A model generated the notes under the pieces. The model was not told the DNA's origin. It made no database searches and saw nothing but the letters and a program-made list of their open reading frames with translations. From positions 1 to 56,300 of IMG/VR virus record IMGVR_UViG_3300008740_000010: a stretch of DNA of 56,300 nt, one strand, 5' to 3'. This document shows positions 1 through 6,716 of this stretch, one piece after another. The translations under genes and the position numbers were made by a program. Origin of the DNA: a virus. Position 1 is the first letter of the stretch. The number at the start of each line of letters is the position of its first letter.

Positions 1-2
1 AT

Positions 3-377
3 TTGGAAGTTGTGCTTGCTGGTTGGAGAAGGCAATATGTGATGAAACGTTTAGACGAAGCCGGAATTAAATATCACTATTTTGAAATGTGTGATTTTGA
101 GACTCTTAATGAATTGTATAATTGTATTGACCTGTATGTGGTATCTTCAAGAATAGAAGGAGGACCGCAGGCAGTGCCAGAATGTGCAATTACACGGACT
201 CCGATTATCTCTACAGATGTAGGATTGGCATCAGAAATACTTGCTCCTGAATCTGTCAATGATGATCTCAGTAAAGCCATGCCAAATGTGGATTATGCAT
301 ATAATAAAGTTCAACAATATAAGATAAAATATCATATGAACAAATTTGTTCATTTTTTTGATCAAATCTGTAGTTAA
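3..377 (+). CDS. Glycosyltransferase, C-terminal part (5' end outside window)
   Basis: The reading frame is open from the left edge, so the true start lies upstream and only about the last 124 residues are visible. The visible part contains PECAITRTPIISTDVGLASE, which resembles the donor-sugar binding region of GT-B glycosyltransferases (group 1/GT4 type: a conserved acidic residue, then G.PvI.t.vGg..e). The preceding segment (YNCIDLYVVSSRIEGGPQ) fits the usual 'd.yv.pS..EG.p' motif of the same fold. It would transfer a nucleotide-activated sugar to an unknown acceptor; in phages this may be DNA, a virion protein or a host surface glycan. A palindrome followed by a T-run lies in its last codons. 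Family assignment is good; substrate is unknown. Confidence 0.75.
   Translation: MEVVLAGWRRQYVMKRLDEAGIKYHYFEMCDFETLNELYNCIDLYVVSSRIEGGPQAVPECAITRTPIISTDVGLASEILAPESVNDDLSKAMPNVDYAYNKVQQYKIKYHMNKFVHFFDQICS
336..359 (+). terminator. Palindrome plus T-run at end of glycosyltransferase gene
   Basis: ATGAACAAATTTGTTCAT (336-353) is a perfect 18-base palindrome that runs into seven Ts (353-359). It lies inside the last coding triplets of the glycosyltransferase. The stem is AT-rich, so it would be a weak intrinsic terminator. A related copy of the right half, GAACAAATTT, recurs downstream at about 397-406. Confidence 0.35.
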
Positions 378-473
378 ATATAGCTTGTTATTTTTGAACA
401 AATTTAACGAAGTTGATTATAATTATATTGAACTAAGAAATGTTCATCAAGACAAAAAAATGCTCATCAGGTC

Positions 474-501
474 TTGACAAGAAATCTCAGGATGCTATAA
501 T
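474..501 (+). promoter_or_regulatory. Consensus sigma70-type promoter
   Basis: TTGACA (474-479) and TATAAT (496-501) are separated by 16 bases. Both hexamers match the bacterial housekeeping consensus exactly. The promoter sits about 45 bases upstream of the 547 start codon, in the only sizeable spacer before the small-gene run. An early phage promoter read by unmodified host RNA polymerase is the simplest reading. Two similar words (TGTTCATCAAGAC and TGCTCATCAGGTC, about 440-473) lie just upstream and might bind a regulator, but that is a guess. Confidence 0.8.
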
Positions 502-546
502 ATGCATACGGTGGAAATTACTACCTTTTGAAAGGAATCTTGGTAC

Positions 547-1698
547 ATGGCGCGTAAAGCCGCAAAAGCCCTCAAATCCTATGAATTGATGGATTTGGGG
601 AAAGAGCCTGAATGGGATGAACAACACGACCTCGAAGACTCGGAGTTGACTTTTCATTTTTCCAGGGCATTAAATTGGTATAATTATAATTATACTTCAA
701 AGCATGGACAGGACTTTCTTGTGAAATACATGAAGTCTGTAAAGAAACACAAAAAGAATGCCGATGCCGTTTCGGCATTGGAGCCTTGGCAGATTGGTAA
801 ACCATATGGTTCGCTTGCCATAATGGCTCTGAATGGTCTTGAATTTCCTTCTGTTCTTTCGCAATATAAAGACAGATTTGAATCGAGAATTTCGGAACTT
901 GTTGAGAAGGGAAAGGAAGTTCTTGCCAAGAAAAAGGTAAAGGTTCTTGCCAAGAAAAAGGCACCTGTCGTTTCTATTCAGGAACGAGTTCGTGCAGTTT
1001 CTTCTGAACATCTCGGAAACATTGAAGGTTTGGTTGACGATTTTGTTGAGAATAATTGCAAAAAGAAGATAAATCTTTACGATTGGCTCCAAAAGTCTGG
1101 GGTCAAGGGTGGTCATATGAATCATATCATTGACTATTACAAGGAACAGTATGCAGAAATGCAGGAAGTTCTTTTGGGTAAAGATGATGATCTCAATGAG
1201 GGTTATGCGTTTTTGTCAAAGCCCCGCAAGAAGAAGTTGGCATTATTGTATGCCAGCTTTATTGCCGATTCTCAGGAATGGCAGAAGAATTGTCGCGGCA
1301 AGCGCAAGGCACGCAAGCGTAAGGTAAGGACACCGAAAGAGTTGGTAAAGTCTTTTGTCTACAAGAAGGAAGATGAAGACTTTGACCTTGAAAGTGTCAA
1401 GCCTGTTGAGATTATCGGAGCATCTCAGGTTTGGTTATTTGATACCAAGACTCGGTTCATGTACAAGTATGTTTCGGATGTTGGCATGACTGTCAAGGGA
1501 AGCACCATCAAAGACTTTGACCCGACACAATCATTCAAGAAGAAGGTTCGCGAAATGTATTGCGATGAGGTTCTTGATGATGTTATTGATGGCGGAAAGG
1601 TCAAGTTGCGTAAGGCACTTGATTCTATCAAGGCAAAGGAGGTTCCTGTGACTGGCCGTGTCGGCAAGGAAATGGTGATTGTGAGGGTGATGAAGTGA
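547..1698 (+). CDS. Lysine-rich hypothetical protein (383 aa)
   Basis: I do not recognise a functional family with certainty; similar lysine-rich proteins of this size occur in marine T4-like phages. The ATG at 547 follows AAAGGAATC and lies 45 bases below a consensus promoter. It has an N-terminal segment rich in aromatic residues (NWYNYNYTSKHG), a short tandem repeat KVLAKKK around residues 130-142, a basic stretch KRKARKRKVRTP near residues 258-269, and a C-terminal half beginning near VEIIGASQVWLFDTKTRFMY. The basic patches suggest nucleic-acid contact, but no catalytic motif is visible. There is no signal peptide or membrane segment. Its stop overlaps the GTG start of the next small gene. 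Confidence 0.8.
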   Translation: MARKAAKALKSYELMDLGKEPEWDEQHDLEDSELTFHFSRALNWYNYNYTSKHGQDFLVKYMKSVKKHKKNADAVSALEPWQIGKPYGSLAIMALNGLEFPSVLSQYKDRFESRISELVEKGKEVLAKKKVKVLAKKKAPVVSIQERVRAVSSEHLGNIEGLVDDFVENNCKKKINLYDWLQKSGVKGGHMNHIIDYYKEQYAEMQEVLLGKDDDLNEGYAFLSKPRKKKLALLYASFIADSQEWQKNCRGKRKARKRKVRTPKELVKSFVYKKEDEDFDLESVKPVEIIGASQVWLFDTKTRFMYKYVSDVGMTVKGSTIKDFDPTQSFKKKVREMYCDEVLDDVIDGGKVKLRKALDSIKAKEVPVTGRVGKEMVIVRVMK

Positions 1699-1793
1699 TC
1701 GTTGAAACTCCGTGGGTGAAGTGTCCAAAGTGTGGTGAAAGGATGTGGCTTTTTGCCAATCACCATCGGTGTGGATGGAAAAGAGAAAAATGA
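1695..1793 (+). CDS. Zinc-ribbon miniprotein (32 aa)
   Basis: A GTG at 1695 overlaps the previous stop by four bases (GTGA), and the frame ends in a TGA overlapped by the next ATG (ATGA at 1790-1793). The 32-residue product carries CPKCG (residues 10-14), then W..FANHHRC, so it holds a CxxC pair plus a His/Cys cluster suited to one zinc ion. Translational coupling on both sides and the metal-binding motif support a real gene despite its size. Function unknown; such ribbons usually mediate protein or nucleic-acid contacts. Confidence 0.55.
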   Translation: MIVETPWVKCPKCGERMWLFANHHRCGWKREK

Positions 1794-2164
1794 ATAATCA
1801 ACTTATGGTGTTTCTTGGTACACAAGATGTTTGGGAAAATTCTGATCCTGGGGATGAGTGGATACACGTAAAGACACCGGCACAGGCTATTGCATTATTG
1901 GAGACTGGAGAGGTTTCGGATTTGTCTTTGGAACATGAGCTTGATTGTGATAAGAGTGATGGCACTGGAATTGATGTGCTAGAGTGGATAGAAGAACAGG
2001 TTTTCCTTAGTGAAAGGGGAAATTATTATTCTGGTCTAGGGCTATTAGGAAAAACACCGAGAAACTTTTTTGCTCCACCGAAGACCATTACTGCATATTC
2101 GGATGATAAAGATGTGCAAAAGGAAATGAATGCAAAGATTGAAAAAATTAAGCAGGTGAAATAG
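1790..2164 (+). CDS. cREC-like receiver-fold protein
   Basis: The start is the ATG at 1790, which overlaps the preceding stop; the in-frame TTG 45 bases upstream would lie inside the zinc-ribbon gene. The 124-residue product follows the pattern of the cyclic-phosphate processing receiver-like domain (cREC): N-terminal strand LMVFLGTQDVW, then VKTPAQAIALLETGEV, LSLEHELD (family form LSLDHDL), TGIDVLEWIEEQV, and a late strand TITAYSDD. The family is predicted to act on RNA ends bearing cyclic phosphates or to sense them, in RNA-repair contexts. Assignment is by motif pattern only. It lies directly upstream of a Mom-like gene (2-base gap), so the two are likely co-translated. Confidence 0.6.
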   Translation: MNNQLMVFLGTQDVWENSDPGDEWIHVKTPAQAIALLETGEVSDLSLEHELDCDKSDGTGIDVLEWIEEQVFLSERGNYYSGLGLLGKTPRNFFAPPKTITAYSDDKDVQKEMNAKIEKIKQVK

Positions 2165-2166
2165 AG

Positions 2167-2976
2167 ATGAAACTTAATTTTGAAATTAAAGAAATCTCCA
2201 AACAAGCTGCTGTAGTATTTGTGGGCGAACATCATTATTCTCCTGTCATGCCTGTGCTGACAAAATATTATCTTGGTGGGTTTATTGATGGGGAGCTTCA
2301 AGCAGTTCTAACTCTTGGGTGGGGTACACAACCAAAGGCTACAATAAAAAAATTGTTTCCCAATTTAGACAATCAAGATTATTATGAAATTGGTAAGATG
2401 TGTTTGCTTGATGAGTTGCCAAGAAATTCGGAAACGCAATTTTTGTCTTCGGTGGTTAAGTGGATGAAAATGAATTTGCCAGAGATAAAGTTTTTATATA
2501 CTTTGGCAGATGGCATCATGGGAAAGCCTGGGTATGTTTATCAGGCTGCAAGTTTTTTGTATGGTGGATATTTTAAAACGAGTGTGTATAGAAGTAGTAC
2601 GGGAGAAAAGATACATCCAAGAACATCTAAAAAATTATGTGAAGAAAATGCTAAATTTTTAAACAAGAAGAAAGTTTTTTGGTTGACTCATGATTTTATG
2701 GAAACAAAGGGAATTGAAAAATATAATGGTCTAATGTTTAGATATATTTTTCCTTTGAGTAAAAAAGCAAAAAGGATTATAAAAAATGACTCTACTGTAG
2801 AATGGAGTAAAAACTATCCAAAAGGTAAAGACCTTAAATTTTGGAAAATGATGGGTAAGGGATTGTATGAAGAAGTAGATGCACCGACATTTAATTATGA
2901 TGTTGTAGTATACAATGAAAAGAATATAAAATTAAATAGAGCAAATGAGTGTTCTACATTAGAGAGATTTTTTTAA
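2167..2976 (+). CDS. Mom-like / GNAT-fold putative DNA-modification protein
   Basis: A 269-residue protein with the layout of phage Mu Mom-type proteins. An N-terminal HHYSP is followed by GGFIDGELQAVLTLGWG (GNAT-like beta strands), YYEIGKMCLLDELPRNSET (family form E-I-R-M-x-x-x-D...RNSES), IKFLYTLADGIMGKPGYVYQ (family form syAD...G.iYqA) and ASFLYGGYF. Mom converts adenine in phage DNA to a carbamoylmethyl-type adenine that blocks restriction enzymes. The usual arginine in the 'EIxRM' strand is a lysine here, and a basic C-terminal extension of about 110 residues follows. I infer a DNA-modifying or related acyltransferase activity. An ordinary GNAT acetyltransferase is the main alternative. 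Confidence 0.6.
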   Translation: MKLNFEIKEISKQAAVVFVGEHHYSPVMPVLTKYYLGGFIDGELQAVLTLGWGTQPKATIKKLFPNLDNQDYYEIGKMCLLDELPRNSETQFLSSVVKWMKMNLPEIKFLYTLADGIMGKPGYVYQAASFLYGGYFKTSVYRSSTGEKIHPRTSKKLCEENAKFLNKKKVFWLTHDFMETKGIEKYNGLMFRYIFPLSKKAKRIIKNDSTVEWSKNYPKGKDLKFWKMMGKGLYEEVDAPTFNYDVVVYNEKNIKLNRANECSTLERFF

Positions 2977-2989
2977 AGGAATATAATAA

Positions 2990-3838
2990 ATGCCTATTCT
3001 AGTTGATTTTAATCAAATTACAATATCCAATCTTATGATCAATCTCAAGATGGGTCATATAGATGAAGTTGATGAGGGTATGCTTCGACATATGATTCTT
3101 AATTCGCTTCGATATAATAGAAGCAAGTTTGTTGAAAGATATGGTGAACTTGTTATTTGTTGTGATGGGCGGGAGACATGGCGTCGTGATGTGTTTCCTT
3201 TTTATAAGGCAAATCGTAAGAAAACGCGAGCATCATCTGGCTATGATTGGAACCTAATTTTTGAAACGCTAAATAAAATTAGGGATGAACTTGATGAGTA
3301 TTTTCCTTATAAAGTAGTTCATCTTGACCGCGCCGAGGCAGATGATATTATTGCTGTCTTGGCCAAACAATGGACGACGAATGGAGAAAAGGTTTTGATT
3401 TTGTCGGGAGACAAAGATTTTATGCAGTTGCAAAAATATGACCACATAGACCAATATTCGCCTGTCCAAAAGAAGTTTCTTCGGGTGAAGAATCCAAAAG
3501 AATTTTTATTTGAGCATATTGTTCGTGGTGATACAGGAGATGGTATTCCTAATTGCCTGAGTAAAGATTCTACATTTGTGACCGGAGAGCGACAAACACC
3601 AGTCACAAAAAAGAGACTTGCCGAGTGGATGAAGGCAGGAAAGGTTAATTACAAGAATGGAGATGTGGGATTTGATCGGAATCAACGATTGATTGATTTT
3701 GATTTCATTCCAGAAGATTTGGCAAGAGAGATTGCTGACACATACATTTCGGCAAATGTAAAAGAACGCGAAACGTTATTTAATTATTTTGTCACCAATC
3801 GTCTAACAAAACTAATGAAAGATATTCAGGAGTTCTAA
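2990..3838 (+). CDS. rnh: RNase H / 5'-3' exonuclease, T4 Rnh family
   Basis: This is a FEN/PIN-like nuclease of the T4 RNase H type (282 aa; T4 is 305). Metal-binding acidic residues are visible in order: ILVDFNQ (D6), VICCDGRETWRRDVFPFYKANR (D about 60, with the basic arch following), DRAEADDIIAVLAK, ILSGDKDFMQLQ and RGDTGDGIPN (helix-hairpin-helix region). It removes RNA primers from Okazaki fragments behind gp32-coated DNA. Context agrees: gp33, gp59 and gp32 are in the same transcription direction about 6 kb downstream, though in T4 itself they are much closer. It is followed after 5 bases by a small basic/acidic protein. Confidence 0.93.
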   Translation: MPILVDFNQITISNLMINLKMGHIDEVDEGMLRHMILNSLRYNRSKFVERYGELVICCDGRETWRRDVFPFYKANRKKTRASSGYDWNLIFETLNKIRDELDEYFPYKVVHLDRAEADDIIAVLAKQWTTNGEKVLILSGDKDFMQLQKYDHIDQYSPVQKKFLRVKNPKEFLFEHIVRGDTGDGIPNCLSKDSTFVTGERQTPVTKKRLAEWMKAGKVNYKNGDVGFDRNQRLIDFDFIPEDLAREIADTYISANVKERETLFNYFVTNRLTKLMKDIQEF

Positions 3839-3843
3839 TATAA

Positions 3844-4050
3844 ATGAGTAAGACAAATCGCGACCGAAATCGTAATCATGCATTTGATGAAGAAGATGGA
3901 GATTATAAGTTTCGGAAGGAAACCAAGAAAAGACGAAAGAAGAATCGGAGATTTGTGGATCAAAGTCTCAAAGATATTGTTCGTACCAATGGAGAATTTG
4001 ATGAAACTGAGTTGGATGAAGAGATGTTTTTTCTTGAAGAAGACTATTAA
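3844..4050 (+). CDS. Small charged hypothetical protein (68 aa)
   Basis: The ATG lies 5 bases after the RNase H stop; an AGGAG (3828-3832) inside the end of rnh is the likely ribosome site. The product has a very basic centre (RKETKKRRKKNRR, residues about 25-37) and an acidic C-terminus ending EEMFFLEEDY. That charge split suggests a nucleic-acid or polymerase-binding adaptor. In T4 the small DNA-binding protein DsbA lies next to rnh, but I see no sequence likeness that would justify that name. It is the last gene before the gene-free stretch. Confidence 0.65.
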   Translation: MSKTNRDRNRNHAFDEEDGDYKFRKETKKRRKKNRRFVDQSLKDIVRTNGEFDETELDEEMFFLEEDY

Positions 4051-4317
4051 GTAAGATAAAAAACCTGGGGCACGATCCCCGAGACACAAGGAGGTTCCCA
4101 GCAAAATGCTACGGGATTATGGTTAAGGATAATAGTAATAATAATAACCTTTACCAATCCATTGCCATGCTTTTGACATGGGTGGCGGCTACTGGGTCCG
4201 TTAAGAATCAATTAATTAAGTCCTGTGTTAATGTCTGCTTAGTTGGGCGAAGATCATCGGCATAATTGAGTCTGCTTATCTATAGTATAGATAATTAGTA
4301 TAGTAGTATAACATACC
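4051..4317. other. Gene-free, probably structured stretch
   Basis: No reading frame of useful length is present on either strand. AACCT GGGG-cacgat-CCCC ... AGGTT forms nested stems near 4063-4096. The second arm is part of a full AAGGAGGT ribosome site (4088-4095), followed 10 bases later by a six-codon frame MLRDYG-stop (4106-4126). Further on, CCATG-cttttga-CATGG makes another hairpin at about 4156-4172. An AT-rich run (4275-4312) with TATA-like words comes before the terminator. The stretch could be a leader, a small RNA or a regulatory 3' region of the rnh transcript. I could not fold it into a tRNA: no T-loop consensus and no acceptor stem. Confidence 0.4.
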
Positions 4318-4360
4318 GGGGACGGGACTATAGCTTCGGCAAGCCCCGTCCCCATTTTTT
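4318..4360 (+). terminator. Strong rho-independent terminator
   Basis: GGGGACGGG (4318-4326) pairs with CCCGTCCCC (4345-4353) around an 18-base loop that contains a small GC-TTCG-GC hairpin, followed by ATTTTTT. The stem is 9 bp and GC-rich in an AT-rich setting, a textbook intrinsic terminator. It closes the rnh transcript and overlaps an in-frame TTG (4359) of the next gene. That is why I prefer the later ATG at 4374 for that gene. Confidence 0.85.
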
Positions 4361-4373
4361 GGAATTTGAGGAC

Positions 4374-4859
4374 ATGAAAAGAAATTTATTAAAGCCTTAT
4401 GATTTTCAAGTGAATCGTAGACCAGAAGAAATGGCAGACGACTATTATCTTGGAGAAAATACAATGCCTTCAATGAATATGTTGATTGGATATTCCGAAA
4501 AACGGAAAGACCAATGGATTTTGAGATATACAAAAGAAGAGGATGTTGTGTTTTATTCGCCCATTAATAATGACTACAATGAAGATTTAAGTTTTTCGTA
4601 TGGTCAGATGGTTCAAAGGTGGAAATTTATTAGAAGACTTAAAGCTATAGCAAAAAACAAAGCAAACAGTCCTGCTGTTATTTTAACAGGTAATGATTTT
4701 TTGAGAGCAAAAGATAGAATTTATTTGCTCAATCTTTTTCCAAACTATAGAAAATGTGCAATTGTTTGGGAAGATCAACTTGAAGAGATGAAACAATTGG
4801 GCTATGAACGCCCTACAGTGAATGAAGGGTTTTCTGATTTTACTTATTATATTTCGTAA
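4374..4859 (+). CDS. Hypothetical protein (161 aa)
   Basis: Start chosen at ATG 4374, preceded by GAGG; an upstream in-frame TTG falls inside the terminator T-run. The product is soluble, with a mid-region FSYGQMVQRWKFIRRLKAIA and a hydrophobic strand PAVILTGNDFLRAKDRIYLL near residues 100-120. This looks like a small alpha/beta fold. No family recognised. It is followed after 15 bases by a membrane protein gene. Confidence 0.75.
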   Translation: MKRNLLKPYDFQVNRRPEEMADDYYLGENTMPSMNMLIGYSEKRKDQWILRYTKEEDVVFYSPINNDYNEDLSFSYGQMVQRWKFIRRLKAIAKNKANSPAVILTGNDFLRAKDRIYLLNLFPNYRKCAIVWEDQLEEMKQLGYERPTVNEGFSDFTYYIS

Positions 4860-4874
4860 AAGGAAAAAAATAAT

Positions 4875-5267
4875 ATGAAAGATTTTATAGAAACAAGAGA
4901 CGCAATATCATTTGTGGATAATTATAGTGTGGTGTTGTTGATCTTTTTTGTTTTATTTTTGACTGCTGTGTGCTTCATACATTATATGTCTTTTTTTAAT
5001 TTTGTGGTTATGGTTGGGAGTATTATTACAGTTTGTTGGCTTGTTGGGAAGTGTGCATATGCAATGGGAAAAGACACTGGCATTAATTATACTATGGAAA
5101 CTCTGGTTGATCATGGGATAATTCAGGCAGAAGCAACAGAGGATGATGTAGAACTCAAGGTCGAACCCAATGTAGTTTATTATGACCGATGTAATAATTG
5201 CGGAGAGGGTTGGATTGCAAATCCTTCTGCAACCAAAAGACATAGATATAATGCAACTCGCAAATGA
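4875..5267 (+). CDS. Small membrane protein with C-terminal CxxC ribbon (130 aa)
   Basis: Residues about 18-38 (SVVLLIFFVLFLTAVCFIHY) and 41-62 are two hydrophobic segments separated by only a few residues, so the protein is a likely inner-membrane hairpin. The soluble C-terminal half (residues 65-130) is acidic and carries CNNCGEGW followed by PSATKRHRY, half of a zinc ribbon. A preceding AAAGGAAAA is the ribosome site. Function unknown. Possibilities include host-membrane remodelling or superinfection exclusion, but neither is indicated by a motif. Confidence 0.75.
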   Translation: MKDFIETRDAISFVDNYSVVLLIFFVLFLTAVCFIHYMSFFNFVVMVGSIITVCWLVGKCAYAMGKDTGINYTMETLVDHGIIQAEATEDDVELKVEPNVVYYDRCNNCGEGWIANPSATKRHRYNATRK

Positions 5268-5295
5268 TAAATAATTGTTTTGGGGCGTACAAGAA

Positions 5296-5568
5296 ATGAA
5301 GAAGAAAAAGAACAAGACAAAACTACCTAGAGATTGGAATGCAGTGAATGCTCATTTCAGAAATTCTGGTTTTATGAAGGACAGGAGAGAAGATCGTGGT
5401 GGAAGTAGGAATTCTGGGCGTGAGTTTATTGATGATTATTATCATGATAAAGAGATGGAAGATTGTGGAGATGATAGCATTGACGATAATTATATTTGTT
5501 GGGATGATAATTCTGATGATGATGATTGCCAACGGGTTCAGAACCACAGCGGAGATAATGATCAATGA
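5296..5568 (+). CDS. Small charged hypothetical protein (90 aa)
   Basis: The ATG at 5296 is preferred over an in-frame TTG at 5275 because it begins a typical basic N-terminus (MKKKKNKTKLPRDW). The C-terminal half is strongly acidic (DDYYHDKEMEDCGDDSIDD and a following Asp run). No fold recognised. The stop overlaps the next start (ATGA at 5565). A GATAAATAA word at 5267-5274 upstream resembles a T4 late-promoter box, which may or may not be used. Confidence 0.6.
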   Translation: MKKKKNKTKLPRDWNAVNAHFRNSGFMKDRREDRGGSRNSGREFIDDYYHDKEMEDCGDDSIDDNYICWDDNSDDDDCQRVQNHSGDNDQ

Positions 5569-5762
5569 AGGCTTCATACCATTCTCATTATTGTGATTTT
5601 TGTGGTGAATGTTCAGAAATAATTTATCGTACTGTGGTGGACACGAATTATGATCGCGTGTTGGCACCCGCAAAATATGCATGTTTTGAATGTTCAGAAG
5701 ATAAAGACATTCGTAGAGAATATATAACTGGAAAGCGAGATAAAACTGATGTTGTTGATTGA
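5565..5762 (+). CDS. Zinc-ribbon miniprotein (65 aa)
   Basis: Coupled to the previous gene by ATGA overlap. Two metal-binding knuckles are visible: CDFCGEC (residues 10-16) and CFECSED (residues about 45-51), the classic CxxC...CxxC four-cysteine zinc ribbon. A charged tail follows. Such treble-clef or ribbon miniproteins are common accessory genes in T4-like phages and usually bind nucleic acid or a protein partner. It overlaps the start of the sigma-like gene by 14 bases, suggesting coupled translation. Confidence 0.7.
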   Translation: MKASYHSHYCDFCGECSEIIYRTVVDTNYDRVLAPAKYACFECSEDKDIRREYITGKRDKTDVVD

Positions 5763-6090
5763 TGATTTATATGAAGACCTTGAATACATGGACAGTAGTT
5801 TGAATGAATTTGTCAAAGCAGAAACGCCCACTCCGTTGGACATATTGATTGACAAAGAAAACAAAAGAGACTTGATTGATTCATTGAGTAGACTTTCACA
5901 TCATGAACTGATTGTTGTACTCATGATGAATTATGAAAATAGTGGTCTTTATCCCAATGCTCTTGTGCGTGATTTCTTTAAAAAGAAAAAGGGTTTGGAT
6001 TTATCAAGACACGCAGTCGCGAAACTTGAGAAGACTGGATTGACCAAGCTTAGAAGAGATTTGAAATTTAATCGGGGATGGGGCATGTAG
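5749..6090 (+). CDS. Sigma region 4-like helix-turn-helix protein (113 aa)
   Basis: The product has the shape of a sigma70-type region 4: TPLDILIDKENKRDLIDSL, then LSRLSHHELIVVLMM (compare 'L..Ls..Er.vl.lr'), a spacer, and LDLSRHAVAKLEKTGLTKLR (compare 'iSreRVrQIekkALkKLR'). Region 2 is missing. An isolated region 4-type domain can bind the beta flap and a -35 element. T4 late transcription uses gp55 plus gp33, and gp33 is encoded 3 kb downstream, so this could be a transcription factor of the phage. I infer DNA binding from pattern only. Start ATG 5749 overlaps the preceding gene. Confidence 0.5.
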   Translation: MLLIDDLYEDLEYMDSSLNEFVKAETPTPLDILIDKENKRDLIDSLSRLSHHELIVVLMMNYENSGLYPNALVRDFFKKKKGLDLSRHAVAKLEKTGLTKLRRDLKFNRGWGM

Positions 6091-6092
6091 AT

Positions 6093-6290
6093 ATGCCTAC
6101 ATATGAGTATTTTTGTGAAGAGTGTGCTCACACATTTGAAGTTGAACAGAAGATTACTGATGAGCCGTTAACAATTGCGCCGGATTGCGCGCAATCAACA
6201 GAAAAATGTTCGTTAAAGAAATTATTGTTTGTTTCAGCAATAAAATTTAAGGGTGAAGGCTGGACACCCAAATATCACGAGAATAAATAG
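6093..6290 (+). CDS. FmdB-type zinc-ribbon protein
   Basis: The start is the ATG at 6093, giving MPTYEYFCEECAHTFEVEQ, the signature N-terminus of the FmdB/CxxC_CxxC_SSSS family. The second metal knuckle (usually CPxCG) is degenerate here: DCAQSTEKCS. The C-terminus keeps the family's 'F.G.GW' feature (FKGEGWTPKYH). The family is a small zinc-binding regulator of unclear function, frequent in phages. A second FmdB-like gene lies at 7479. The upstream ATG at 6078 would add five residues and overlap the preceding stop. Confidence 0.8.
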   Translation: MPTYEYFCEECAHTFEVEQKITDEPLTIAPDCAQSTEKCSLKKLLFVSAIKFKGEGWTPKYHENK

Positions 6291-6301
6291 GAGTGTATGA
6301 T

Positions 6302-6496
6302 ATGGGAGCAATGAAGGAACTTGATATTATTCTTCATAATATTGTAGATGAAGGTATTGAGTCCGGGTTTATAGGGAGTAATCTTAAAAGTTATGTCTAT
6401 GATGAGGCAGTCAATACCTATAAACTTTCTGGGTCTATAGTGAAGCCTTTTGTTGAGGCAAAGGTTGACCAACTTTCGGAGGAAATTTTTGAATGA
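6302..6496 (+). CDS. Hypothetical protein (64 aa)
   Basis: AGGAG at 6289-6293 precedes the ATG at 6302 by 8 bases, which favours this start over the GTG at 6293. The product is a short acidic helical protein (MKELDIILHNIVDEGIESGF ... VKPFVEAKVDQLSEEIFE). No motif is recognised. The stop overlaps the next start by four bases (ATGA), so it is probably co-translated with the lysine-rich protein downstream. Confidence 0.6.
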   Translation: MGAMKELDIILHNIVDEGIESGFIGSNLKSYVYDEAVNTYKLSGSIVKPFVEAKVDQLSEEIFE

Positions 6497-6687
6497 GCGG
6501 TCTTCGTGAACAAGTGAAAAAAGGTGAAATTGGTCTTGATGAGGCAATTGAAATTGCCAAAGACTATAACGAAAGTATTCGAGCATGGTTGATGCGTCGA
6601 AAGAAGGGAAACGTAAAGTCTTCGGTTGACAAAAAGAAACCCGGCAAAAAGAAAAAGCAATATAGAAAAAAGAAAAGAAGGAATTAA
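6493..6687 (+). CDS. Small protein with lysine-rich tail (64 aa)
   Basis: Coupled by ATGA overlap. The first 40 residues look helical (MSGLREQVKKGEIGLDEAIE...), and the last 25 are almost wholly basic (KKKPGKKKKQYRKKKRRN). The tail suggests nonspecific nucleic-acid binding. No family recognised. Confidence 0.6.
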   Translation: MSGLREQVKKGEIGLDEAIEIAKDYNESIRAWLMRRKKGNVKSSVDKKKPGKKKKQYRKKKRRN

Positions 6688-6716
6688 TTGATGAAGCCGA
6701 GTGAGAATGAATAATC

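Noticed and set aside
572-964. Minus-strand frame with PLPFSWQ repeats opposite the 383-aa gene
   Set aside because: The repeat is only the reverse complement of the KVLAKKK coding repeat; no ribosome site or domain.
4051-4317. tRNA gene in the gene-free stretch
   Set aside because: No GGTTCGA-type T-loop, no 7-bp acceptor stem and no CCA-proximal pairing could be found; hairpins are irregular.
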